Origin: Clostridiales bacterium UBA735
GTDB lineage: Bacteria > Bacillota > Clostridia > Oscillospirales > Oscillospiraceae
DNA length: 9,248 nucleotides
Assembly (NCBI GenBank): GCA_002298695.1
Contig: DBLB01000201.1
Coordinates: 1 to 9,248, forward strand
Reading direction: 5' to 3'
Under the pieces are notes generated by a model that was not told where the DNA came from, searched no databases, and saw only the letters and a list, made by a program, of their open reading frames with translations. The position numbers and the translations under genes are program-made. Positions 1-7,700 of this stretch are shown here, piece after piece. Numbering within the stretch: position 1 is the first letter of the stretch; every line of letters starts with the position of its first letter.

Positions 1-8
1 CAAGACAA

Positions 9-56
9 GGTTTGGAAAATGGCGGAATACATTGCGTATTTTCCATTTTTCAAACC
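9..56 (+). repeat. Long imperfect palindrome (RNA hairpin) in the leader region
   Basis: The arms at 9-22 and 43-56 pair over 14 positions with a single G-T wobble (15 with 50). An inner arm pair, AATAC (26-30) with GTATT (36-40), closes a five-base loop. The G-T pair is compatible with a hairpin in plus-strand RNA, whereas the opposite strand would have an A-C mismatch. No T-run follows the structure, so it does not look like an ordinary intrinsic terminator. It could be an operator, an mRNA structure in the leader of the downstream operon, or a small repeated element. The sequence is AT-richer than the genes around it. Confidence 0.6.
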
Positions 57-140
57 GCGGGATTGGCGAAAAAGATCTGTTGTCCGCGGTCGGGGATTTA
101 TTCAGAGGTTCCCAAACCCGGAGCACGGAATAACGGAGCC

Positions 141-174
141 CGCGGGGCAGGGGAGCGCCCCTGTCCCGCGTTTT
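141..174 (+). terminator. Terminator-like hairpin just upstream of pgk
   Basis: Arms at 141-153 and 158-170 form a 13-bp GC-rich stem with one G-U pair (147 with 164) and an AGCG loop, followed directly by TTTT (171-174). The wobble suits plus-strand RNA. The hairpin ends six bases before the pgk ribosome binding site at 180, so no promoter fits between them. Either it ends transcription from an unseen upstream gene with readthrough into pgk, or it lies in the operon leader as an attenuator. The sequence does not distinguish these. Confidence 0.65.
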
Positions 175-179
175 GATTC

Positions 180-186
180 AGGAGGT
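180..186 (+). promoter_or_regulatory. Ribosome binding site of pgk
   Basis: AGGAGGT lies seven bases before the ATG at 193. It fixes the start there rather than at the in-frame ATG at 19, which would add 58 residues translated from hairpin-rich leader sequence. Confidence 0.85.
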
Positions 187-192
187 AGATCT

Positions 193-1464
193 ATGCGATT
201 TGGAATCCGGACGCTGGACGATCTCAGCGTATCCGGCAAAACGGTTCTGTGCCGGGTGGACATGAACCAGCCGGTCGATCATAAAACCGGCCAGCTCAGG
301 AGCACGGCGCGCATTGAAGCCTGTGCGCCGACGATCCGCGAGCTTTCCGACCGGGGGGCGCGTGTGGTGCTGCTGGCGCACCAGGGGAGCGACATTGAAT
401 ACCGGAATTTTTATTGTACGCAGCCGCATGCCAGGGTGCTGGAAACGCTGCTCGGCCGTCCGGTCAAATGGGTGGACGATGTCTGCGGCCCGACGGCGCG
501 GCAGATGATCCGCGCGCTCGAACCGGGCGAAATTCTGCTGCTGGACAATGTTCGCTATCTGTCCGAGGAGCAGACGCTGTTTGAGTTGAAGCTGAAGCTC
601 ACGCCGGAGCAGCAGGCAAAGACGCTGCTTGTGGAAAAGCTTGCTCCGCTTGCAGATCTCTACGTCTGCGATGCCTTTGCCGCCGCACATCGCGACCAGC
701 CAAGCCTCTGCGGCTTCGAGCAGGTGCTCCCGTCCGCGATGGGGCGGCTGTTCGAACGGGAATACTGCGTCGTTTCCGAGCTGATGCAGAAGCCGGCGAA
801 GCCCTGCGTCTTCGTCCTCGGCGGTTCAAAGATCTCCGATGCTTTTTCCATGATGGAGACGGTGCTTCGCAGCGGCACGGCGGATACCGTTCTGACCGGC
901 GGGCTGGTCGGGAATATTCTGCTTGCCGCCTGCGGCAGGCAGATCGGCCGCGGCAGTCTGGAATTCATCGAGAAGAGCAATTACAGCGGCTATCTGGACG
1001 TTGCGGGCGGCATTTATCAGAAGTATGCGGACAAGATCCGTCTGCCGGAGGATCTTGCCTATGTGGAAGACGGCGCGCGGCGGGAAGCGCGGAGCGATGA
1101 AATGCCGGAGAATGCCTGCGCACTGGACATCGGCAGCCGGACGGCGGAAGCATACGATCGCATCATCCGTGCAGCCGGAACCGTATTTGTGAACGGGCCG
1201 ATGGGCGTCTTTGAAGCGCCGGAAACGGAAGCCGGCACGCGCCGGGCCTTTGAGGCACTGGGCGACGCGCCCGGCTTTACCGTCGTCGGCGGCGGTGACA
1301 GCGTCACCGCTGCGGCAAAATATCAGGTCAGGGACAAGCTGGGCTACGTCTGCACCGGCGGCGGTGCGCTGATCCGGTTCCTGACGGGCGAGGAGCTGCC
1401 GGTCGTGCGCGCGCTGCGGCAGGCGGCTGAACGGGACAGCGCGGAGGGGAGGAAACAGAGTTGA
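193..1464 (+). CDS. pgk: Phosphoglycerate kinase, archaeal-type
   Basis: A 423-residue protein expected to act in the cytoplasm, moving phosphate between 1,3-bisphosphoglycerate and ADP to give 3-phosphoglycerate and ATP. Family motifs appear in order: RVDMNQPVD (21-29), the Arg of TARIEA (40), AHQG (62-65), LLLDNVRY (115-122), VCDAFAAAHRDQPS (158-171), VLGGSK with Lys213, VLTGGLV (233-239), VNGPMGVFE (333-341), GGGDS (366-370) and TGGGA (388-392). The wording of several blocks, including the segment PEQQAKTLLVEKLAPLADL (138-156) and the QPS after AHR, resembles archaeal PGKs more than the usual bacterial enzyme. The Arg that normally follows the HxG motif (GRP) is Ser66 here, which may alter 3-phosphoglycerate binding. 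The gene opens a four-gene operon; its TGA overlaps the next TTG start by four bases. It is probably a second, pathway-specific PGK rather than the housekeeping copy, because no gapA or tpi adjoins it (inference). Confidence 0.92.
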   Translation: MRFGIRTLDDLSVSGKTVLCRVDMNQPVDHKTGQLRSTARIEACAPTIRELSDRGARVVLLAHQGSDIEYRNFYCTQPHARVLETLLGRPVKWVDDVCGPTARQMIRALEPGEILLLDNVRYLSEEQTLFELKLKLTPEQQAKTLLVEKLAPLADLYVCDAFAAAHRDQPSLCGFEQVLPSAMGRLFEREYCVVSELMQKPAKPCVFVLGGSKISDAFSMMETVLRSGTADTVLTGGLVGNILLAACGRQIGRGSLEFIEKSNYSGYLDVAGGIYQKYADKIRLPEDLAYVEDGARREARSDEMPENACALDIGSRTAEAYDRIIRAAGTVFVNGPMGVFEAPETEAGTRRAFEALGDAPGFTVVGGGDSVTAAAKYQVRDKLGYVCTGGGALIRFLTGEELPVVRALRQAAERDSAEGRKQS

Positions 1465-2303
1465 CAGAGAAACAGGAACAGGAATTGCGGCTTTTTGCGC
1501 TGCAAATCCGGATCGGGCTGCTGGAGGCCATCCGTGCGCGGGGCTTCGGCCATGTCGGTGGCAGCCTCAGCATCGCGGACGCGCTGGCGGTGCTCTACGG
1601 AGACGTGATGCGCTATGATCCGGAAGATCCCGGCTGGGAAGCACGGGACAAGCTGGTCTGCTCCAAGGGGCACGCCGGCCCCGCCGTCTATGCGGCGCTG
1701 GCATTGAAGGGCTTTTTTCCCTATGAGACGCTCAGAACGCTCAATCAGCCCGGAACCATCCTGCCCAGCCACTGTGACCGGCGCCTGACGCCTGGTGTCG
1801 ATATGACGACCGGTTCTCTCGGGCAGGGCGCCTCGCTTGCGGTCGGCATGGCGCTCGGCGACCGGCTGAAGGGGCTGGACGCGCGCACCTATCTGATCGT
1901 GGGCGACGGAGAGGCGAATGAGGGGCAGGTCTGGGAGGCGGCGATGCTGGCCGCAGCGAAGCAGGTGACCAATCTGGTCTGGCTGATCGACTGCAACGGC
2001 AAGCAGCTCGACGGAGCCACGCGGGACATTCTGAACCCGTTCGATCTGGAAGAAAAGTTCCGCGCCTTCGGCTTTGAAGCGCTCAGCATCGACGGCAACG
2101 ATCTGACGCAGCTGACATCTGCACTGCACCGGCAGCCGCTGGAAAAGCCGCTTGCGATCATCCTGCATACGGTCAAGGGCAAGGGCGTCCCCGCGGTGGA
2201 GACGGCGCGCTCCAACCACAGCATGTCGCCGTCCGACGAGGTCTTTGCACAGTGGATCTCGGATCTTCGGGCGCAGTATGAGACGCTTTCGCAGGAGGTG
2301 TGA
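1461..2303 (+). CDS. Transketolase, N-terminal (thiamine diphosphate-binding) subunit
   Basis: A 280-residue half-transketolase. With the C-terminal subunit encoded next to it, it should move a two-carbon unit from a ketose to an aldose using thiamine diphosphate and a divalent metal. Visible family motifs are GHVGGSLS (30-37), SKGHAGPA (68-75), GSLGQGAS (118-125), the cofactor motif GDGEANEG starting at 148 with the Asn at 179, and VKGKGV near the C-terminus. Length matches known split N-subunits. The start is TTG at 1461, sharing TTGA with the pgk stop, and is supported by a GGGGAGGA ribosome binding site at 1446-1453 and by alignment of the N-terminus with the family. The overlap suggests translational coupling to pgk. 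Split transketolases are common in Clostridia and are used in special sugar routes as well as the pentose phosphate pathway, so the substrate is not fixed by sequence. Confidence 0.93.
   Translation: MTEKQEQELRLFALQIRIGLLEAIRARGFGHVGGSLSIADALAVLYGDVMRYDPEDPGWEARDKLVCSKGHAGPAVYAALALKGFFPYETLRTLNQPGTILPSHCDRRLTPGVDMTTGSLGQGASLAVGMALGDRLKGLDARTYLIVGDGEANEGQVWEAAMLAAAKQVTNLVWLIDCNGKQLDGATRDILNPFDLEEKFRAFGFEALSIDGNDLTQLTSALHRQPLEKPLAIILHTVKGKGVPAVETARSNHSMSPSDEVFAQWISDLRAQYETLSQEV
2293..2298 (+). promoter_or_regulatory. Ribosome binding site of the C-terminal transketolase subunit
   Basis: AGGAGG inside the last codons of the upstream gene sits seven bases before the ATG at 2306. This favours ATG 2306 over the in-frame GTG at 2300, which lies only one base after it. 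Confidence 0.85.
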
Positions 2304-2305
2304 CC

Positions 2306-3256
2306 ATGAAAATCATTTATAACGGCACACAGGACGGCCGTCTTTATAAAAACATTCTGGGCCAGACGATCGGGGCAATTTTGCAGGAGGACCCCGGGGC
2401 AGTCTATCTGGATGCGGACCTGATGAGCTGCATCGGCACGGCGGGCCTCCCTGCAAAGACGCCCCGCGCCATCAATTGCGGGATCGCGGAGGCAAATATG
2501 ATCGGTGCAGCCTGCGGGCTTTCCGCTGTGGGCATGCACCCGATCGCGCACACCTTCGGCCCCTTCGCGTCCCGCCGCTGCTTTGACCAGCTGTTCCTGT
2601 CCGGCGGCTATGCCGGAAACGCCATCACGGTCATCGGTACAGACCCCGGCATCTGCGCGGCGTTCAACGGCGGTACGCACATGCCGTTTGAGGACATGGC
2701 GCTCTATCGCGAAATTCCGGACGCAACGGTCGTCGACGTGACCGATGCGGCAATGCTGCAATTCTTTCTCCGCAGCTTCCTGACGAAGCCCGGCGTCAAA
2801 TACCTCCGCGTCGGGCGCAAGGACTTCTATCCGGTCTACGCCGAGCAGACACAGTTCACACCCGGACAGGCCGCCGTGCTCCGCGAGGGAGCGGACGCAG
2901 TCATCGTGGCCAGCGGGATCATGGTCCGGGAAGCGCTGGAGGCGGCAGCTGCGCTCGAACAGGAGGGAATCCATGCCGCGGTCATCGACCCGGTCACGGT
3001 CAAGCCGTTGGATGCGGCCTGCATCCGCGCGTGGGCGGAAAAAACCGGTGTCGTCGTCACGGCGGAAAATCACAGCCGCATCGGCGGCCTGACGAGCGCC
3101 GTGCAGGATGCGGTCTGCGGCCTGCCGCTGCGGTTCGGCTGCGTTGCGGTCGACGACTGCTTCGGCGAGGTCGGCCCGCAGAGCTATCTGCGCGAACGCT
3201 TTGGCTTGACGGATGTACGCCTGGCACAGACGGTAAAGGAGCTCTGCCATGGATGA
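2306..3256 (+). CDS. Transketolase, C-terminal (pyrimidine-binding and C-terminal domain) subunit
   Basis: A 316-residue partner of the preceding subunit. The pyrimidine-binding domain carries INCGIAEANMIGAA, whose Glu (near residue 62) is the conserved residue that activates the thiamine cofactor. It continues with an HTFGPFASRR block (about 82-91) and GGTHMPFEDMALYREIP (about 122-138). The C-terminal domain contains VASGIMV, VIDPVTVKPLD and VVTAENHSRIGGL, all typical of transketolase and the E1 family. Together the two subunits equal a full-length enzyme of roughly 600 residues. Only two bases separate it from the upstream stop, and its own stop overlaps the uxaE start by eight bases, so all four genes are likely made from one transcript. 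Which donor and acceptor sugars it uses cannot be read from the sequence. Confidence 0.93.
   Translation: MKIIYNGTQDGRLYKNILGQTIGAILQEDPGAVYLDADLMSCIGTAGLPAKTPRAINCGIAEANMIGAACGLSAVGMHPIAHTFGPFASRRCFDQLFLSGGYAGNAITVIGTDPGICAAFNGGTHMPFEDMALYREIPDATVVDVTDAAMLQFFLRSFLTKPGVKYLRVGRKDFYPVYAEQTQFTPGQAAVLREGADAVIVASGIMVREALEAAAALEQEGIHAAVIDPVTVKPLDAACIRAWAEKTGVVVTAENHSRIGGLTSAVQDAVCGLPLRFGCVAVDDCFGEVGPQSYLRERFGLTDVRLAQTVKELCHG
3235..3241 (+). promoter_or_regulatory. Ribosome binding site of uxaE, pointing to the 3249 start
   Basis: AAAGGAG ends seven bases before the ATG at 3249. No comparable site precedes the downstream GTG at 3363, where only a weak GAGCGGG is seen. This supports 3249 as the original start even though the frame meets a TAG 15 codons later. 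Confidence 0.75.
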
Positions 3257-4706
3257 AAAACAGACCGGAGCTGCCATGTCGCTGCCGGACGGATAGCGTC
3301 CGGTTTCCGCCTCGGCGCAGACGCTGGGCCAGATATGCTATGTTCTTGCAGAGCGGGATGCTGTGCGGCGGCTGCTGATCACGGGCGGAGAAGACCCGCT
3401 CTTTTCCGGCGAGCGCCTCGCGGGCGGGGAGCTGAGCGGCCCGCTGACCCATGAAAACTGCCTTGCGCTGCAAGCGCGCTTCCCATGGACCGCGCCCTCC
3501 TGCCCGCGCGGAAAGCGGATCACGTTCGGCCTGGGCGACCGGCTGGGCATCGCCGCGCCCGCACAGCTGGCGGCGCTGGCCGGGACGGAGGTTTTCCCCG
3601 TCCTGGCGCAGCAGTCCTCGCGCGAGCTGAAGCTGACGCACAGGAGCAACCGGGAAATGCTGGACGACGTGGCCTGGGAGGTCTTTCAGGCCGGTTATCA
3701 GGGCGGCTATGCCGCTGACGGCGACCATCTGAAAACCGAAGAGGAGGTGCGGCGCGCTCTGGCCGACGGGGACACAATGATCACGCTGGACTGCTCAGAC
3801 TACATTGATACCGCAGCTTACCGCCTGCATGAGGAAGACGCCTGGGCGCGCTGTCGGGCGCTGTTTCCGGAAAAAACGCTGGAAACCTGGACGCGCACAT
3901 ACTGCGGAAAGCAGTTCGCACGGCCCGGCGTTACGGTCACATTTCCGCAGGAGGGTTTTGCACAGCTGCTGCTGACCTATGCGCGCGCGGTCCAATTTGC
4001 CGCGCAGATCTGGCAGAACCTGATTCTGCCGGTGCGGGATACGGTCGCCTTTGAGCTCTCGATCGATGAAACCGAGATCCCGACCAGCCCGTGCGCGCAC
4101 TATTTTGTCGCTGCGGAGCTGCAAGCTGCGCAGGTCACACTGGACAGCCTTGCCCCGCGCTTTTGCGGCGAGTTCCAGAAGGGCATCGACTATATCGGGC
4201 AGACAGCGGACTTCGAACGTGATTTTTCCGCGCATACCGCCATCGCCGCAGCCTTCGGCTACCGCATCAGCGTGCATTCCGGAAGCGATAAATTCCGGAT
4301 TTTCCAGATCGTCGGGCGCTGCCCGGAGGGCTATCATCTCAAAACCTCCGGTACAAGCTGGGTCGAGGCCGTGCGCGTGATCGCCATGTGCGAACCGGCG
4401 CTGTTCCGCCGGATGTGGGCCTGCGCCTGCACATATTTCGAGCAGGCGCGCGCGTATTACCACGTCAGCGCTGCGCTTGCAGACGCGCCGGAGGTTCCGG
4501 CGCTGCCGGACGATCCCTGCCCGCGCCAGATCCTGTACATCACATACGGCTTCCTTCTGGCAAAGCAGGAAGACGGGGAACCGACGCTGCGTGCGGACAT
4601 CTACGCCGCGCTCAGACGGCACGAAGCGGTGTTCCGGCAAATCATCACCGCCCACATCCGCAGACACCTCACGGCCCTCGGCCTCTGCGAAACGCCGCAG
4701 CAATAA
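3249..4706 (+). CDS. uxaE: Tagaturonate epimerase UxaE, frame interrupted by an in-frame TAG at codon 16
   Basis: UxaE enzymes interconvert D-tagaturonate and D-fructuronate in galacturonate catabolism and are metal-dependent. Counting the TAG as one residue, the frame is 485 codons, near the usual family length as I recall it. Conserved blocks are PLTHEN (about 65-70), GDRLGIA (96-102), PVLAQQS (117-123), ADGDHLKT (156-163), TLDCSDYID (179-187), SIDETE (271-276), APRFCGEFQKGIDYIG (302-317), HSGSDKF (343-349) and HLKTSGTSWVEA (363-374). The start at 3249 has a strong ribosome binding site and overlaps the transketolase stop by eight bases. A TAG at 3294-3296 breaks the frame. The sequence after it (GQICYVL, then RRLLITGGED) still looks like the family N-terminus, so the break lies inside the gene. 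The uninterrupted frame could be used from a GTG at 3363 (447 residues), losing conserved N-terminal sequence. The product is recognised with confidence; whether it is made at full length is unknown. Confidence 0.85.
3285..3303 (+). other. Perfect hairpin with the uxaE in-frame TAG in its loop
   Basis: CCGGACG (3285-3291) and CGTCCGG (3297-3303) are exact reverse complements around a five-base loop, GATAG. The last three loop bases are the in-frame TAG stop (3294-3296) of uxaE. One further G-U pair (3284 with 3304) can extend the stem. The structure is seen directly; its role is not known. It could aid readthrough or reinitiation, or reflect a mutation or assembly problem at a palindrome. Confidence 0.6.
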
Positions 4707-4709
4707 AAC

Positions 4710-4743
4710 AAAGGGAGAGACGGAAAACCCGTCTCTCCCTTTT
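4710..4743. terminator. Bidirectional intrinsic terminator between convergent genes
   Basis: GGGAGAGACGG (4713-4723) pairs perfectly with CCGTCTCTCCC (4729-4739) around the loop AAAAC. Flanking AAA (4710-4712) and TTTT (4740-4743) extend the stem and supply a T-run for either direction. It starts three bases after the uxaE stop and ends 11 bases before the stop of the minus-strand SLH gene, so it should end both transcripts. Confidence 0.92.
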
Positions 4744-4754
4744 GCTTGTCCGGA

Positions 4755-7700
4755 TTACTTGCTGAGATACGCATAGATCGCCATCGCGACCTCCGCGCGG
4801 TTTGCGTTCTGTGCCGCATCCGAACCCTGCGCCGCATTCAGAATGCCGTTCGCATAAGCCCAGGCAACGTCAGCCTTCGCCCAGTTGGAAGCGCTGATTC
4901 CCGCAGGCAGCTCCGTCTCCGGAACCGTCTTCCCCTGGAACTTCGCGTACCGGCTGAGAATGGCCGCCAGCTGTTCGCGCGTGACCGCCTTTTCGGGCTT
5001 GAACGTGCCGTCAGTGAAGCCCTCGACAATGCCGTTCGCAGAAGCCCAAGCCACAGCATTGCTGTAGTAGCGGCCCGCAGCAACATCCGAGAACACTTTC
5101 CCGCCATTGACCGCCGGTTCATTCTCCATCCGGTACAGAATGGTCACAACCATCCCACGCGTCAGCGTAGCCTCCGGGCTGAACTTGTCCGCGCTCGTAC
5201 CGTTCATCAGGCCGTTCGCGTAAACAAACTTCACGCCGTCAAAATACCAGCTCCCCGGAACCACATCCGCAAATGGCAGCCCGCTTGCATTCTCATTCTG
5301 CGCCCCCTGCGCCGGCGTACCGACCTGGGAGACAGACTTAATAAGTTCGTCATACTCCGCTTCCGCATCGGTCAGCTTCTTCACGATCTCGGGCGGAATG
5401 AGCTTCTTCTGCTCCTCGCTCAGCGCCTCATAGGCGTTGCGTGCGGCCTTGATGGCCTCGCCGCTGCCGGTCGTCACGTCGCCGATGGCGTTGATCAGAT
5501 CGGCCACAACCGCCTCGTCCGCCGCAAGCACCGTGATGGTCAAATCGTCGATCTGTCCGCGGTACAGGAAATCATACGCATCCATAAAGCCCTTCGTGTA
5601 GCAGATCGCGACGTTGCCGCCGTGGATGCTGTACGTGCCGGGCTTCGTATCGGCAGGCACGGTGAACGTGATGGACTTGATTTCATGCACGCTCTGCACG
5701 CTGGTGCCGTCCTGGTTCAGCTTCCGGTACGCCGTCTCCACCGAGCGCAGCCCCGGAATGTTGGTGTAGAAACGGCTGATGGCGTACTTGAGCTCCTGCG
5801 TCTCGTCGACCTCATAGGTCTTCAGCATCTCGCCGGTGGGCAGCTCAGGGACGGTGATGGTGATGCTCTCGCCGGCCTTCACCACGCCGCCGTTGGACGC
5901 CACGCTCGCCAGAGTCTCCGCCGGCCCCACATAGTTGGGGTTATCGGCCACATCCAGCGTGATGTCGGCCAGATGGCCGAACTCAAACGTCGTGGAATCG
6001 GCCATGCCGCCGGTGTTGCCCTGCGTCAGCTCGGAGCCGAGGCCGGAGCCGTAGCCCGCGTGCATGATATAGCCGTCGTGCAGCGTGATCTTGCCGGAAT
6101 CGGTCAGCGAAACGAGCGATCTGTAGAACCAGCCCGCCTCGCCCTGGCCGGTGAACTTGCTGGGGTTGTAGTTGATCTTGATCGATTCGTCGGTTCGCAC
6201 CAGACCCTGCCGCGGCATGTCGGTGATATACATCGTCGCGCCGTTGCCGTTGTTGTAGATTCGGGAGATTTTGTGCAGGCAGATGGGGCGGCCGAGGGTC
6301 CAGACGCCCGCCTCGTCGCCCTTGCGGAGCGCTTCGCCCGGACGGCTGACGTTCTCGGTGATGAACTTGACGACCTTGCCCTGCAGGGCATAGACCTGCG
6401 TGACGTTCTCACCCTCATAGTCCGCGTTGACCTCGATGCAGTTGTAGCCGTCCTTCAGCAGGATGGTCACATCGCCGTTGGCGTCGGGCGTATAGGCCGT
6501 CTTGACCGCGGTGCCGTCTTCGTTGTACTTCAGATAGTCGTAGACCCACACCTTGCCGTTTTCGCCATTGATATGGAAGGTGAATTCCGCGCCCTCCTGG
6601 CCGTATTCATAGCACCAGTTGTCATAGCGCCGCGTGTATTCGCGCTCGGTGAAGTCGGTCAGCTTCTGGTAGAGCTTTTCGGTCTTGCTCTCCTCGGGGC
6701 TGTTCACGTGGACAACGATTTCCGGCGTCTGGCAGTACATCACGCCCTTGTCGTCGCAGAGCTTCACGGTGAAGGTCGTCGTGCCGGCCTTCTTCGGCAC
6801 GAGGTAGTAGAGCATGTTCGCATGCTCACCCTTGCCGCCGAGGCCGAGATCCTGATAGACGCTCTCGACTTCCTTGATCTCAAAGATGCTCTCGTCCTTG
6901 ATGTCGAACTCGAGCAGGCCGGGAGACGTGAACGGCAGGCCCTTTTCTGTGTAGTTGTAATAGGTCTTCGGTCGGTTCGTCCAGATCTCGCGGAAGCCCG
7001 TCTGATAATAGGTGTCCTCATGGCCGAGGTCGAGGTTGTAATAGCCGCTCTGGATGATGAAATCATCCGGATAGTCGGTCGGATACCCGGTGGATATGAC
7101 GTCTGCAATGGACTGAAGAACCGCCGTGTTGTAGGCCGTCCAGAAGCCCATCGTGACGGTTTTCTTGCTGGCGCACTTGATCTTGCTCAGCTGCGCCCGC
7201 TGTGCGTCGCTCAGGGAGAGGAACTTGTCCGTGGCCTTCCGGACGGTGTCCAGATAGTCGCGGTAGTTGTCCGCCGTGACGGGGACGCAGGCGTTGACGA
7301 GATCGGTCATCGCCTGGATGCCGCCGTCAAAGCGCTCCTGCAAAAGCTTCATCCGCGCAGCCGCGTCGGTCAGCTTTTTGGCCGTCGCTGCGGGGATCTG
7401 CGCCCGCTCTTCGTCCGTGTAGTTGTCATACGTGGACTGATACGCCTGGATCTGCGCGGTGTCGTCGGGGTAGATCAGGCTGTCCAGATCCAGCGCATCG
7501 AGCGCGGCCACCAGCTCCGCGACCGGGGTCTTGACCACGCGGACATAGACCTTGGTGCTGAGAACGAAGCGGGGGTCGGTCTTCTGCTTGGCGATAAATT
7601 CGATCACCGTCGTCTCATCGGGATTGAGCGTGACGGGCTTGCTCAGGAACTCGGCCTGCGTGTCGGCCTTTTCCTGCTGCGCAACATATTCCTCGCCGTT

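Noticed and set aside
2..133. Possible C-terminal tail of an upstream gene ending at TAA 131-133, just before the terminator-like hairpin
   Set aside because: The position would fit, but all three plus frames are open here for over 100 bases, codon use lacks the GC-rich third positions of the other genes, and no family is recognisable.
19..192. In-frame extension of pgk by 58 residues to an ATG at 19
   Set aside because: The family N-terminus begins at the 193 start, which has a strong ribosome binding site. The extension is translated from sequence holding two hairpins and resembles no protein.
1344..2219. Minus-strand 291-codon frame opposite pgk and transketolase
   Set aside because: It is codon-register complement of the transketolase gene, which has clear family motifs; no motif or ribosome binding site supports the minus frame.
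2300..2305. GTG at 2300 as start of the C-terminal transketolase subunit
   Set aside because: It lies one base after the AGGAGG site, too close for initiation; ATG 2306 has ideal spacing.
1889..3277. Minus-strand 462-codon frame opposite both transketolase genes
   Set aside because: It is in register with the C-terminal transketolase subunit and arises from the same codon bias; it has no recognisable domain.
3294..3296. Selenocysteine or pyrrolysine insertion at the uxaE TAG
   Set aside because: Selenocysteine uses TGA, not TAG. Pyrrolysine is known mainly in methylamine methyltransferases, and the TAG lies in a variable N-terminal stretch with no catalytic motif.
3795..4703. Minus-strand 302-codon frame opposite uxaE
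   Set aside because: It is a register-aligned shadow of the conserved uxaE coding sequence.
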